Notes: generated from the letters alone by a model not told the origin. A stretch of 64,000 nucleotides of DNA from Tenodera sinensis (GCA_030765045.1 CM060972.1:61937273-62001272); one strand, 5' to 3'. Counted from the first letter of the stretch, positions 1 to 12,404 are shown. Numbers and translations: made by a program.

Positions 1-184
1 TACGCACACACACATATTTAATGTTCCATTTATATGCCGCCTTTCACATCGAAGGTCATATCGGCAGCTTTTAACCTCTTGGAACAATTGCTCAACAGCA
101 ATGGTGTTCACTCGCTTAATGGTTATTTTGAACTTTGGGTTTCTATTACTTTGGCTTTTGCTTTTAATTTATTACGTTAAATTC
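1..184. other. Unassigned AT-rich sequence with short CA run
   Basis: Only a short CA-rich run near the start and another at about 183-200 stand out. No exon or named element recognised. Confidence 0.4.
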
Positions 185-348
185 ACACACACACAAACTC
201 ACACTCCCGCTCATACTTCCAGACACTAGGGAGGATAGGGAATAATCCCTGTGAAGGGAAAATTCACACCCTTCCAACTGGGAATCGAACCCAGGACCAC
301 TTGCACAACAGGTAGGTGCTGTAATAACTGAACTACGGCGTTCTCTGT
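185..348 (-). mobile_element. tRNA-derived SINE, minus strand
   Basis: On the minus strand a B box reads GGGTTCGATTCCC (280-292), and about 35-40 nt before it lies an A-box-like TAGTTCAGTTATTACAGC. The body continues as a GAAGGGTGTGAATTTTCCC stretch. The layout is that of a tRNA-headed SINE with a non-tRNA body. The ends are not sharply defined. Confidence 0.6.
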
Positions 349-594
349 GTTTCGTTATCTGTCATTTCACACGAAACATAACGATGTAACTTCAGAGAAG
401 AATATAAATTACTTGTACCATTCAATCTAATTACAGACATTTAGGACTTTAATGATCACATGGATGTTTTGCTCTCTCGTACAAATTTTTCTTACAAACA
501 CTTTTCTTAGATCCACTTCATGTTATCCGAATAAATATTTGCACAAATGGTTTATTGCATATTTCCCTATAGCTACAACCAAATGATGGAATAG
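349..594. other. Unassigned AT-rich spacer
   Basis: No open frame of note, splice-framed exon or repeat unit recognised. Confidence 0.3.
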
Positions 595-1035
595 GCTTAA
601 AGGATAGCCAAATCTTTTAAGAACTAGTCGATATGTGATAGTTTTGAAATTCCTATCTGCTTTCGTGACCAGGAAAAAAACACGAATAACGACTTCTCAT
701 TTGCGAAAAGTATAAGTATTGGAAATTTCAAACCAACAAGGTCTCGGAAACTGTTAACTCCACAAACACAAGTCGTGTGCTTTAACGAGAACTATCTTTT
801 TGTGTAGTAACATATTTTTTTTTCTATCTCTTACCGTTTACCAGTTAATGCAAAAGTTATTCATAATGATGAACACTTCAGAAGCTATTATTATAAAATT
901 GAATATATAAATTTCATTTGTCAAAAAAATCTTAAATATATGGTTGTTTAATAAAAGTCATTGGAGCCATTTTTGGGAATATAAGCATTCTGGAAACCTT
1001 TCCCGTGTAAAGGGTAGTTTGGTATTTTTTATATA
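595..1035 (+). repeat. Dispersed repeat, copy 1
   Basis: Shares ordered blocks with 8,548-8,850 and 9,015-9,480: TTTTGAAATTCCT, TAAGTATTGG/TAAGCATTGG, TAACGAGA, TCTCTTACCGTTTACCAGTT and ATGCAAAAG. The last part (ATTTTTGG ... AAGGGTAGTTT) also matches 9,320-9,380 and 3,440-3,480. No coding potential is seen. It could be the body of an unclassified DNA transposon or retroelement. Confidence 0.6.
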
Positions 1036-1948
1036 AATCATATTTCAGATTATTCAAATAAGAACATGGATCAAATACAGGAGTTAGAGGTATAACGTAG
1101 AAATGTTTCTGGTAATTGAGGAGAGTGTATTAACAACATTACATGAATATTTGCTTCATTTGCGAACTTGGAATTTTTTACCTATTAAGTGTAGTGTTTT
1201 GAGGTTGGTTAGTATCTCCAAGTAGGCGTGGCACAGAAGACATGACATCTCGTGATAATCAATGGTGTACTGGAGCCGAGTTCCAGCGGTTTCTGCAAAG
1301 CGAACCCTACCTGGGTCAATAGATCACGCCTGGAGGCATAAAGCAAAAAGGATAGCATATGCGGCAGGAGTTGTTCATTTTGCGGTGTAGTTATAAACAT
1401 GCAACAAAATATCAAATAGTTTGTGAAAGAAAACAAGCACATAGAGGTGGATATTTACTAAGGTACCAATTATCAAAATATCTGTGTGTGTGTATTTCAA
1501 TTAATTTTCTAAACTATCTCATTATACTAATACATAGCTTTTCTACTTGTATAACAATATATTTTTATATAAGTTAATGTATAATCTTCTATAATGTAAT
1601 TTTAATAAATTAAATATAATTTTAACTCGTTACGTTATTTTTAAAAATTTTAGTCATTTCAAACATTTCAGGTAATCAAAATCTAAAAGCAGATAACTAA
1701 TGCGCACATTAGAGGGGCCTTTTTGTTAGGTTCATGGAGAATACTGTAAGGCTGTCTCTTAAGTCCATACGTTTTACTCGCAAGTCCCATCTATAGCACC
1801 TGTAAACCCTGAACCCTCTGTATACAAGTTATAGTTGCTTAACCACCCCTGCGACTTAGTGTTCAACAAGGAGACTCGCTATTGGATACGTCGGTGTATG
1901 TTTGTAACTGACGTGGGATGGAACAGCGTGAACTTGTGTTTACAAACT
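1036..1948. other. Unassigned AT-rich sequence
   Basis: Two overlapping short open frames near 1,209-1,577 on opposite strands have no recognisable content and no splice context. Nothing else identified. Confidence 0.3.
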
Positions 1949-2150
1949 ATGGAAAGCAACAAGTAGCATTTTCGTCATATTATGCAGTTTTACTATCATA
2001 ATGGCAAAACCGTCTCACAATGCCAACAGTGCGCTGTCTACAGGAAGATGCAGTAACGAATCGGACATGTCAAAAGTGGTTTAGTCGATTTTGAGCTGGG
2101 AATTTCTCCCTGAATCAGAAAGTTTGGCAACTCCTCTGTCGTAGCTGTGC
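1949..2150 (+). pseudogene. mariner transposase N-terminal relic
   Basis: From ATG at 1,949 the frame reads MESNK-stop-HFRHIMQFYYHNGK, then CAVY, then shifts and continues RTCQKWFSRF-stop-AGNFSL. This is the N-terminal helix-turn-helix region of mariner transposases (FRHIM, RTCQ.WF..FR.G.F). Two in-frame stops and one shift mark it as dead, and the catalytic part is missing. No clear terminal repeats found. Confidence 0.75.
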
Positions 2151-3372
2151 TACGTTCTTAGTGCTTGAAACGTAACGAGAAACAAACGAACTTATCAGAC
2201 AACCTAACATTTGACATGTGTTTTTAAACTAGCCCAATTACACTACAGATAAAATGATCGCATGTGAAAAGATTTTCGCTGGTGCACCACATTCTTAAGA
2301 GCGTGCAAGGATCCCCATTCAGTTCTTTCATGGTGGGGGTAATTTTTCACTAGTGAAAACCCTCAGTCCTGCGTTCAAGACTAGTTTCTGCTGTCACATC
2401 ATGCTCGTACTGCGTAAAGAAGGTGTGGCAAAAACTGCTTGCGAATGCATATGGGACCCTTGTGCTGTTCTTACTGTTGCCGACAGTCGCAGTCACAATG
2501 GTAAATGGTTGCAGGTACCACCGCTGTCAGTATTGCAAATGCTTACATCAGAATATCTAGTGTTGATGATACCCTTTCAAGGAGCTGCGCATCACCGCAG
2601 TGGTGAGTGGTCGGTTTTCCCATCTTGCTTCCTTTTGGGATTATGCTCGGCCCCGCACCGAACCTGCTCCTCCAGGATGCTGCACTGTGATTACAAGACA
2701 TGTGCGAGGGCAGCACGCTAAATGATAATTGTGAGCAATTTGTAGAGGGGAAAGGCGGAAATGACATCACAGACCAGAGCAGAGAGCTACAAAACTCCTC
2801 TTTCCCTTCAGCAACAGTAATAAAAAGTCCATAAAAATGCCTTAGAGACAGATGCCTCAAAGGATGGACTTTTGGTTTTATGCGTACTAAGAATTTACGT
2901 AATTTGTATGTGCAATGTCAATATACGGTTTGTGTGTTTACGGCGCTTAGCGGCATTTAAATGGGGATTTAAACATGGCTAGTATCACCTTTGGGTGTCT
3001 TCTTTTGCCATTTACCGAATTTTTTTTTAAAGTAATGACTTGTTCTAAACAGCCGTGAGTTTTTATGTAACCCTTGTAGGAAATTCCTTAAAAATATATA
3101 AATACCTAGAACAAATTAAAAAGTGTACATAATTATATATTTTTAAATTGCTTTTTTTGGTTAAAATATCACATCTTTCACGAGCTATGTCAAATAGTAT
3201 GTTGTAAAAAGAATAATAAATCTCAATTGTTGGGAGAAAAATGTACCTAAAAAAGGAAATAGGTGAAAAATTTTGCAAATTTTCTTGTTTATTGAAATAT
3301 CAACAAGTTAGCAACTATTAACCTAAGTTATAATTTAACAGTTGTTTCTGAATTAGAGGTTGTTTTATAATT
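2151..3372. other. Unassigned sequence
   Basis: Two overlapping open frames of about 105-122 codons lie on opposite strands at 2,353-2,860 with no family I recognise; the pair looks like chance openness in a GC-richer patch. The rest is AT-rich with no feature. Confidence 0.3.
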
Positions 3373-3415
3373 GCGCACGCGCGCGCGCGTGTGTGTGTTT
3401 ATGCGTGTGCGTGTG
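3373..3415. repeat. Alternating CG/GT tract
   Basis: A run of CGCGCG followed by GTGTGT, strictly alternating purine-pyrimidine for most of its length. Such sequence can adopt left-handed DNA; only composition is seen here. Confidence 0.8.
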
Positions 3416-3424
3416 AGATTAGCC

Positions 3425-3580
3425 AGTTTTTAGAAAATTAAAAGGATGGAGAACTTTCTCATGTAAAGGCTAGTCTTGGATGGAAAGATTTTGTTGAACA
3501 TTTCGTCGCACCTTTATAAGATGCTGAACTTAAATATCAAGATCGGTATTTATAGAAAATTTTGATTTAGTTGCGCTGCA
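3425..3580 (+). repeat. Dispersed repeat, fragment
   Basis: Blocks such as AACTTTCTCATGTAAAGGCTAG, GGATGGA and CGTCGCACCTT match 9,345-9,430 (TTTCTTCATGTGAAGGATAG, GTCGCATCCTT). It represents the 3' portion of the family at 595-1,035. Confidence 0.5.
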
Positions 3581-3621
3581 GGCGCGCGCGCGTGCACACA
3601 CACACACGCACGCGCGCGCAT
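3581..3621. repeat. Second alternating CG/CA tract
   Basis: CGCGCG followed by CACACA and again CGCGCG. It lies 165 bp from the first alternating tract. Confidence 0.8.
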
Positions 3622-4820
3622 GAACTCAATTGTTTTAATTAAGGGTATTCAAAACATAACAGAATTTTTGGATGGTGTAAAATACTTCCTCTTATTATAA
3701 TAGGTGACAGAGTAAGTAAAAATAAAAATGTGAAGCCTAATAAAAAAACAATTTTCCTGCAGAAATGATTTCTATCCTTAAATTTGGTACTGTAATAAAT
3801 AAGAGTTTGAAATTATATGCACTATAAAATATAAATATATGCATAAATCTACGCACTGAAATCTCCTATATATGATGTAAAAACTTTAAACATGCGTAAA
3901 AAATAAAATAGATCATTTGAACTATCTCACATTTACTAATCTTGATGAAGTAATGAAATTGTACATTTATTCTTAAGCTCAGTCATTAGCAAAATTAATA
4001 TTTATTACTGCCTCTCTCACATATTTTATACTGTATCAGCAACTGCTCATTATTGGTAGATATGTTCTCATCCGTTTTATTGATTTAGAAACATGATAGA
4101 TAAGTCCTACACAGAGAAATTTGCTCGGGTCTTTCTCTTCTTAAAGTGTTGTGGTGATATATTTGGATGACAAAAATAATTGCTGAAAAAGTAAAATATA
4201 TGCACTATATTGTAATAAGTTCAGTACAACATGAAACAAATTTATTCGTTACAGGCATGTTTTAACTATCAAGGACTAAAGCAAGCATAAATGCACAAAT
4301 CCAAGCTTTCTTGATAGGTGACACACACAGGACTGCCTTATTCCAGACCTTGCATTATGAACAACATGAGAACATTTTGAACACAGATGAGGAAGTTCAC
4401 AACCGGAACATGCATCTGTTGAGTACCGAAAATCCCCATGAGTTTAAGGAATTCCCATTTCCTCTGAAGGATCAATAGTTTGAATGTCTTAACAAGGAAA
4501 GCGCTGTAGCTTCTGTTTAATGTTCAATAAAACCACTTAGTAAGCATTACCCCCATCCATCCACGAATCAAACTATAGTAATTGAAGCCCATGAAGAACG
4601 GCCTATTCAGTAACTCTCAAGAAGGAAGTTCAGGCTTGAAGGAACGTGTTTATAACATTTCTATTTGGACTTATCTTAAAAGGTTATAAAGAAATTCAAC
4701 CAGTTTTTCTTGAATGATGCGATGACAGTCAGTTGTTTTCACGTTACCGCTATACGAAACCATTAGTGCAATAGCGGCGGACGAGTCCGCTGCTTTTCCT
4801 CTAGACTAGCCTTCTCTCTT
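3622..4820. other. Unassigned AT-rich sequence
   Basis: No open frame, repeat border or splice-framed exon recognised. Confidence 0.3.
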
Positions 4821-5110
4821 GTATCGCAATATGCTATGCGACAATCACTTGGTGTATCTTCTAAAGCTATGCACGTCGACTTTGTCGCCAAATATTAATA
4901 GACTTCTTAAACATAAGCAGCACCAAAGAAGTCACTAATGAACATGTGTTTATTGCTTGTACATAAGATTTGAAAGTGCTTTCGTAAATCAAACGCAACG
5001 TACATGTAACCAAACCGCTACTGTAACATATCGTAAAGAGTGGCACAGTCCGTATAAAGTGGAAGGAGGTAAACCCAATCTCCTTTCTTTCGCAAACGTT
5101 GGTTTCGCTG
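4821..5110 (+). repeat. Inverted repeat, left copy
   Basis: Matches the reverse complement of 7,953-8,251 over nearly its whole length. Shared blocks include AATATTAATAGACTTCTTAAAC, AAGAAGTCACTAATGAACA, GATTTGAAAGTGCTTTCG and GCAAACGTTGG. The outer half is about 90% identical by eye, the inner half is more diverged with indels. A 30-codon-scale open frame here is not recognisable. Confidence 0.8.
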
Positions 5111-5643
5111 CTCTACATAATGCTAATGAATATGTTACCTTTTTATATACAAGTGTCTGTACAATCCTGCCACCCACTAAACACATTGAATACTCGAGAA
5201 TTTCTGCATACGAAATATTGAAAAACTTGCGCCTTTAATTCGTCAAGTGTATGAAGATGTGTTAGATTTACGTTTATCTTTAAGCAGATAATAAACACAT
5301 GGAGCCCCCTACTTCGTCTGATGCTCCACCCCTCCCCCCACCCCGTCGATTACTTTGTCCACTGTCTGTGATTCTTTTTTTCCCCTAACATGAACTCCTC
5401 TTCCTCTTCTTCAGCGTATTACCCTTATTTTTGTAGCTACCACCCCAAACGTATTACCTCAAGGACTTACAAGTCAATACCTTGGGTCAGTAGCATGTAG
5501 AAGAGCAAGCAATCCCCCGGAGTTTAAACCTGGAACACGTTACCTCGCTCGATGTAATACGAAGTCACTTTATTTAAATGCTTCTATCTATAAATCGTCA
5601 ACTTCTAGATCATGGTGCGACCAGAGAATGTGTTGATGGGCCT
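5111..5643. other. Unassigned sequence, pyrimidine-rich patch
   Basis: A CT-rich stretch at about 5,325-5,415 stands out. The last 30 bases before the array (TGTTGATGGGCC then ACTCACTC) resemble the join seen in the short retroposon at 23,184-23,306. Confidence 0.35.
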
Positions 5644-6353
5644 ACTCACTCAATCTCAGTCACTCACTCAATCAATCAGTCACTCAGTCACTAAGTCATT
5701 CAGTCACTCACTCAGTAACTCACTCAGTCACTCACTCAGTAAGTCAGTCAGTCACTCACTGTCAGTCACTCACTCACTCAGTCACTCACTCAGTCACTCA
5801 GTCACTCACTCAGTCACTAAGTCACTCAGTCACTCACTCAGTCACTAAGTCACTCAGTCAGTCACTCACTCAGTAAGTCAGTCAGTCACTCACTGTCAGT
5901 CACTCACTCAGTCAATCACTAAGTCACTCACTCACTCAGTCAGTCACTCACTGTCACTCACTTAGTAAGTCAGTCACTCACTGTCACTCACTCAGTAAGT
6001 CAGTCACTCACTCAGTAAGTCAGTCACTCACTCAGTAAGTCAGTCACTCACTGTCACTCACTCAGTAAGTCAGTCACTCATTGTCACTCAGTAAGTCAGT
6101 CACTCACTGTCAGTCACTCAGTAAGTCAGTCACTCACTGTCACTCAGTAAGTCAGTCACTCAGTAAGTCAGTCACTCACTGTCAGTCACTCACTGTCACT
6201 CAGTCACTCACTAAGTCACTAAGTCAGTCAGTCCCTCAGTCAGTCACTCAGTCACTCAGTCAGTCACTCACTAAGTCACTAAGTCAGTCAGTCCCTCAGT
6301 CAGTCACTCAGTCACTCAGTCAGTCACTCAGTCAGTCACTCAGTCAGTCACTG
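5644..6353. repeat. Tetranucleotide array (TCAC/TCAG/TAAG), about 710 bp
   Basis: Nearly every unit is a 4-mer of the form TCAC, TCAG or TAAG, kept in one register for about 710 bp. A higher-order unit of about 58-60 bp is repeated twice near 6,208-6,325 (both contain GTCAGTCAGTCCCTCAG). Because period 4 cycles through all frames, long open Ser/His/Leu-rich frames arise by composition and are not genes. Confidence 0.95.
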
Positions 6354-7952
6354 GAAACAGAACGGAACTTAAGTCATAACGCAGTATTCCATTCTTAACA
6401 GGTTTAACTATCGTTAAACCTTATCCTTATAACTCTTATACTTGCAAGAAATTAGATAATAAAGGCGTATCTGCTAACATCTATCTAGATTAATCCTCTA
6501 TTGCATTAGTTATATGCTACGTATGTCGCTCTTCTAATTACTGAACTAGTTTAGGTATCCCAGACACAGGCACCTTAAAGGAAGTAATTCGAAAAGTCAT
6601 GATTGCTAAAGGCCAGACGAAATGAACTGGCTATGCATTCAAAGCAGAATGTCGTGAGTTTAATCCCAGCGACTGTAGCAAAGGATGGGAAAGGCCCACG
6701 TAAAATAAGCAGTAGTAAGCGTGGGTGATAACACTAAACTGCAATTGCATGAATTTTTATTTTTGAAAAAAGAAAAACGGAAAAAGCAGAAACTGCAATA
6801 ATACTAAACTAAATTGATACATTTGTGATACAAATAGCCACCAATGCCCTTATTTGATTGTTAAATGCCAATACAATATGAAAATAACAAAAACAGTGTT
6901 ACAATATTGTAAAACTTTGACTAAACGTCTTTGTTGCCAAATGGCAGCACTGTGTATTAGAGGGTTAAGATGGAGTCAGAAGAATAAGCTTTTGTAAGAA
7001 TATTTTGTTAAAGATAGAGAAAGTCAAGTGAATGTAACACATTAGATTTTCTTCTTTACGTTTAGGTTTTTCATGTTTTGGTCTGCTCACCCTGCCCTGG
7101 GAAAGTCGAAATAGGATAAAAGTCATTAAGGCCTTCTCACAAAAGCTACAAGGGTTGGCATCGCTGAATTGGCCACTAAGCTGTATTTATGTAGTGGGTC
7201 ATGCTTTCATCCATATCGCTGTAGTTGATCGGACGTCATGCAATGAATACACAGTGGGTTGCCATGGTTGCAGATATTGTAGCAAGGGGAACTGTGGAAA
7301 AACTAGCTCTTTAAGGGAAAAGTGGGCGTGAAAGTACCGCGCACATGCATTGTTTAAATTCAGAGGGCCCTCGTTCACAATAATTTGTCTCCAGCAGGCG
7401 TTGCTCAGCGACAAAAGACGACTGCTATTTGTTCACTTCAATAAGGTTCCATTGTGGAGAACAGAGGACGTTGCGCTTGATGCTATTTTCCCATTCACGT
7501 CCCTTAGCTGTTCTCAAGTCAGTGTACAGTCGGTTCTCCAGTTGACCTCTTGTTATGACGCGATACGAAGCTCTCTCGGTACGTAGCAACAGTTTGTATT
7601 TACATTTGTACAGGGCTTTTATAAACAAAATATTATGTACAGTCTCACAATTTGCTTTACCCCCCTCTATTAACTAATTTTCTTACGAAAGTTCCCTCTA
7701 TGTATTTATATCACTCCACATAAACATTAGTAAATAAATGTTTTTATTCTAAATTTCATACAGGGATACAGATATTTAAAAGGTGGGTCACTAGGTATGT
7801 GATGCTTTGAAATTACACTCTCTGCATGTCTACAGAAAAAAAAAATTAACGAATGGCGACGTAGCACTTGAAAAAAAAAATCTGACGTGTTGCACTCACA
7901 TGACTCTCTTTACTATTGTGCTAATTATTGTTACAAATTGTTATTTCTCTAT
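6354..7952. other. Mostly unassigned; degenerate SINE-like patch
   Basis: Near 6,640-6,700 GTGAGTTTAATCCCAG resembles a decayed tRNA B box followed by a GGCCCACG body, a possible old SINE. Overlapping open frames at 7,199-7,628 on both strands show no known domain. Nothing else recognised. Confidence 0.3.
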
Positions 7953-8251
7953 CTCAGCGATGTCCAACGTTTGCAGAAGAGGGAAGTTTGCGTTTATCTC
8001 CTTCCACTGTACAATGTACCTGGACTTTCCCTCTCTTTAACCCTCAACCGTGCATTCTGTTGCAGTGGCAGGTTGGTTACATGTACGTTGCGTTTGATTT
8101 ACGAAAGCACTTTCAAATCTAAACATCTGTTCATTAGTGACTTCTTTGCTACTGCTTAAGTTTAAGAAGTCTATTAATATTTGTCGACAAAGTCGAAGTG
8201 CATAGCCTTAGAAGATCCACCAAGTGATCGTCGCGCAACATATTGCTATAC
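7953..8251 (-). repeat. Inverted repeat, right copy
   Basis: Reverse complement of 4,821-5,110 (see that entry). It is placed about 2.8 kb away with the tetranucleotide array between the two. A further short direct match (TTATTTCTCTATCTC ... TTTGCAGAA) lies at 8,440-8,492, just beyond the TA/GA microsatellite. Confidence 0.8.
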
Positions 8252-8293
8252 AGACTTTTAGTACAGTTCAATTTGGAGAAACTCCGTTCGCAA

Positions 8294-8409
<116 letters not shown>

Positions 8410-8547
8410 ATACTCACTCTTATACACACTATTATTGCAAATGTTTATTTCTCTATCTACTATATTTTAATCGACACAAACATTTGCAGAAATTATCTTA
8501 TTGCTAATTTTCTTGTAGGTACAAGAGGAATATGGGAATGCAGTAAG

Positions 8548-8850
8548 CTTTAAGCGATAGTGAAATGTTTTAAGAGCTGGTTGCTATGCGATGCTTTTGA
8601 AATTCCTTTCTCATTGTAAGGGCAAGAGATTAAAAAATGAATAACTTATTCCTATTTGAACAAAGTGTAAGCATTGGCAAATTCAAGCAAATAAGAATGA
8701 ATATCTCGAAAATTCTTTACTCAAAAGAAAAACGAAATATTTGTCAAAAATTGTGTATTTTAACGAGATCCACATATAGTAAGCTTTTGTCCGTCTCTTA
8801 CTGTTTACCATTTATGCAAAAATAGTTCAGAATGAAGCGGTCTTCTGAGG
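8548..8850 (+). repeat. Dispersed repeat, copy 2
   Basis: Same order of blocks as 595-1,035: TTTTGAAATTCCT, TAAGCATTGGCAAATTCAAG, TTTTAACGAGATC, GTCTCTTACTGTTTACCA and TATGCAAAA. Confidence 0.6.
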
Positions 8851-9014
8851 AAATTCCCAGAAAATTCATGATATGTCTTAGAAACTGCCATGGAATCACG
8901 TTTGTGTCCGTCACTGGATACTGACTGTCCCTCCAACTGAAGGAGTGGAGTGTGTTATAGCCGCTCATTACGTAAGGTTCTCCAAAGAGAGGAGTTTGGA
9001 CATCCCTGCTCTTT

Positions 9015-9480
9015 GCAAGACAAACAGATACGACCTTCCATTTGAGTAAAGTTAAAGTATTGCAAAACTCACGTAAATAACAAGGAATATCTCAGAAATA
9101 GTTCACTCCGCTGAAATGCATTTGGACATATATTGTATGTTTTAACCAGATCTACATTTGTTGTACAATAAGATTTGGTCTCTCTTACAGTTTACCAGTT
9201 ATGTAAAAGCCATAAAAAGTAAATAGAACTACATAGGATATAGACAGAGAGTTCAAAATATACATGTGATTTGCCATAAAAACATCTTAAACATATAGCA
9301 TTTTAATCAAAATCGTTATGGCCATTTTTGACAAAATCAAAATTTTCGAAACTTTCTTCATGTGAAGGATAGTTTAGGATGGAGGAATTTTCTCCAAAAT
9401 CTTCCTGTCGCATCCTTGGAAGATATTAACTTTGGTATTTAACCAACTTTTTGTTTTTGAGTTATGCTGTCCACAGATAC
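9015..9480 (+). repeat. Dispersed repeat, copy 3
   Basis: Carries AAAGTATTGCAAAACTCA, TTTTAACCAGATC, GGTCTCTCTTACAGTTTACCAG, then ATGGCCATTTTTG and TTCATGTGAAGGATAGTTTAGG. It is the longest copy of this family in the window and includes the 3' part seen alone at 3,425-3,580. Confidence 0.6.
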
Positions 9481-11440
9481 ATACATACACACATACGCAG
9501 AAATTTTTGTAAAACTCGTTTTTTTGGATTAGGGGGTCTCAAAACACATATTTATGGTGAAATCTCGACATCGAATTTTTGGGTTGAATACTACTTCCCC
9601 TGTTTACTATACATGGTAGAGAAAGTAAAAACGTATATGAGATATTTGATAGTTGAAAAAATAACAAATAATAGCTCTTGAAAAATTTTAGTCATAACCA
9701 TTTATGTATCCTTTAAAAGATACTTATCTTTGCATTCAGGAACCTCTCTATATCGAATTTTTGGTTTTACTTGCTAAACTTGCTGCAGGTTTAACAAAAT
9801 ACATAAAAATACTAGAATAAAATTGTTGAAAAAGTCCACAACACACAAATTGGTAATGCCTATAGTTTGTTCTTTCTGCATGTTATACATTAGAATATTC
9901 TGTTTTAATCTGCCTGCTAGAATTTCTTTTAAAATGGAGGCAAATACCTACTTTGTGGGGTCACTGTATGCAGTTTCCTCAACAACCGAGCTCGAGGGTC
10001 AAGTGATAGCGGTTGTGACTTGCATTCGAGGTATCATTGGTTCAAATTTCGAGAACCTGCGTGGTTCTCCTAGGTGAATGCTATCTTATATAATATGAAG
10101 TAAGTACCTACTCACAGGGTTATTTAAAACTTTGTGTTTGTACTGCAGTGTTAACTATGTACATACGTGGATGTGCAACATCTTTGTTTGAAAATATACC
10201 TAAAAGTGTTTCGTTTACAGGGTAGATTTTTACAACAGCTATTGTTTCCGTATACTGACGTCTCATTGCTTTTATTTGCATTGTGTTGTTGGTATTAGCT
10301 AAATAAGTGCTGTAAGATTATAGAAACTTTTTTTTGTGTGTCATAAATACAGAAAGGTCTCGGTCTAAGCTTGGTTGTAGATCTTTTAAACCCTTATTGC
10401 GAGAGTGGTAGAGACATTTCTGTGGTTATCTCCTGATAATAAGAACAGACTCAGCCGCTCCTGTCTATAAAAATAACCCCACTGCCAGTACTCAGTTTCT
10501 CCAGGGAGTAACATGTAATCCGTGTATCCAGCTTCAATAGACTGCTCTACACGAGGATTATTACAAAAATAACTGATGCTTTAATCTTAAGAATTTCCTC
10601 CACACACACACACACACACACGCACACACACGCACACACACACACACCACACACACACAAAATGGATGTGTATACCTATACCGGGTGGAAGGGAAGTCAT
10701 TATATTAATTTAAACCAGTGGTAGATCTCGGTATTTGGAACACATTTTGTATCTTACGTTTTTGTCTCTGACCATTTCCTACGGAGATACTATAGTTTTA
10801 TCGAAAACATCCTGGCAACACTGCAGATTGTGTGGGTGGTCACTTTCCCTAGCTCAGTACATAAACGAACAGCGTAACGGTGCGTCTTAAAAACAAACCC
10901 ATACCCTGCCTTGTCCTTCCGTGTTTACTGTGGAGTGTAGGGGCCAATCACAAGCGTTAGCTCCCAACGAAAGCAAAAGGCACTGTTTACATTCGCAAAC
11001 TAGGTCAATTCCCTGACCAACCTCAACGCAACGTTGCCGACTTACCTAACGCTTGAGAGAGCAGCTTGCAGTATTCGTTCACGTCTTTTAAGTGATTAAT
11101 TATTTCGTAACCCTGTGTGATGTCCCATAATTATGTCAGAAATAAGTTACTCTACGCATCTTACAAGTAACAAACTGTTATCTTCGTACATTCTTGTGGA
11201 ATTACGCATTCAATTGGGATAAAAAACTATTTTTTCGAAATTGGTAGATCAAAGAACAAAATGTCAGACTTTTTTGTTTATAATGCTTCTGTGAAGCACA
11301 TGTTAGAAGGAATGTAATAACTTCCCTTCCATCCTGTATGCATGTAATGGCTAGTCTCCGATACCCCTTAACAATCACCTCGAAATTCTGCATGTACTCG
11401 TATGTATATTTTTTCATGGAAAAGGCTTGTATGTATGCTA
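9481..11440. other. Unassigned; includes a CA microsatellite
   Basis: A CA repeat with CG interruptions occupies 10,600-10,659. A GC-richer patch at about 10,830-11,060 shows no recognisable exon or promoter motif. No family is recognised for the short open frames. Confidence 0.35.
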
Positions 11441-11444
11441 TCCA

Positions 11445-11840
11445 TTTTATTATGCTCTATTCGGTTTTCCTTTAGTAACACATTCACATATCCTCTACCC
11501 GCCCTTCAGCATACAATAATTAATATAATTCTTTATGTTTGAAATATAAATACATGTTTCATTCACATGGTTTTCTCTATCTGCTTTTCTTTTACATAAC
11601 ATATTCACATGTGTTCTACTCCTTCTTTTACAAACAATTCATACAGTTTGCGTTATGTTTGAAATAGAAATGCAACGTGTCACATTCAGTTTTCTGTACT
11701 CGCTTTTCTTTTATGAAACACAATCACACTTACTTCTCTACTCTCTCTTCTACAAACAATTCAGACAGTTTTCTGTATAATTGAAGTATAAATTCCACAT
11801 ATTACATTCACGCGGTTTTCTCTACTCGCTTTTCTTCCTG
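11445..11840. repeat. Tandem repeat, about 120-bp unit, 3.3 copies
   Basis: Units begin at about 11,455, 11,568, 11,689 and 11,812 with GGTTTTCT-CTRYTCGCTTTTC, then a TTCACA/CTACTC block, AAACAATTCATACAGTT, and TGAAATATAAAT. Spacing is about 113, 121 and 123 bp. The last unit is cut short. The copies are clearly diverged. Confidence 0.75.
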
Positions 11841-12404
11841 TAGTATTCGTGATTAACAGTGCATTTGCATAGTGCCTTCCCCAAGTTTTTACTTATTTAT
11901 TTTGTTTATTTTTTGTTCTTCATGGTATCCTAAGAGTTTAAGTCTTTGTTTAAGAGTATAAGTCATACATTTTTAAGTAAGCATAAATCGTTAAATCACG
12001 GACAACGCCGGGTATTTCAACTAGTTATGGTATATTTTTATACAGGTTCTATAAAATATTCTTGAGAAAGTCTGTTTTTCATACTTGATGTTGGTCAAGA
12101 AACGCGTTTGGAGAAGTAGTTTGCAGAAAAAGGCTAAAGCAGTAGTCATATGTATAAAAGCGGGTCGCCATATGTTAGCTTTAAAATCCCGTACTCTTTA
12201 CATGACATCCCAGAAACAACTTGAGGAATGTTGAAGTGACAACAGAATACGCCATGTAAACTCAAACCAGAAATTAAAACGCACTGAGTTTAAACTTTTT
12301 TATTTTTATTTTTTTTCTCTCATTTTGTTATACCTACTTATAATTTATACTTTCATGCTATACATTCTTTTAATATCAGTGAATTTAAAATTCCTTATTG
12401 CTTA

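Noticed and set aside
2353..2860. Open frames of 105-122 codons on both strands
   Set aside because: No recognisable domain or codon pattern, and they overlap each other on opposite strands.
5644..6353. CRISPR-like array
   Set aside because: No spacers of constant length; it is a tetranucleotide tract in a eukaryotic genome.
5612..6398. Ser/His-rich protein encoded by the tetranucleotide array
   Set aside because: Period-4 sequence without stops is open by composition; no flanking coding context.
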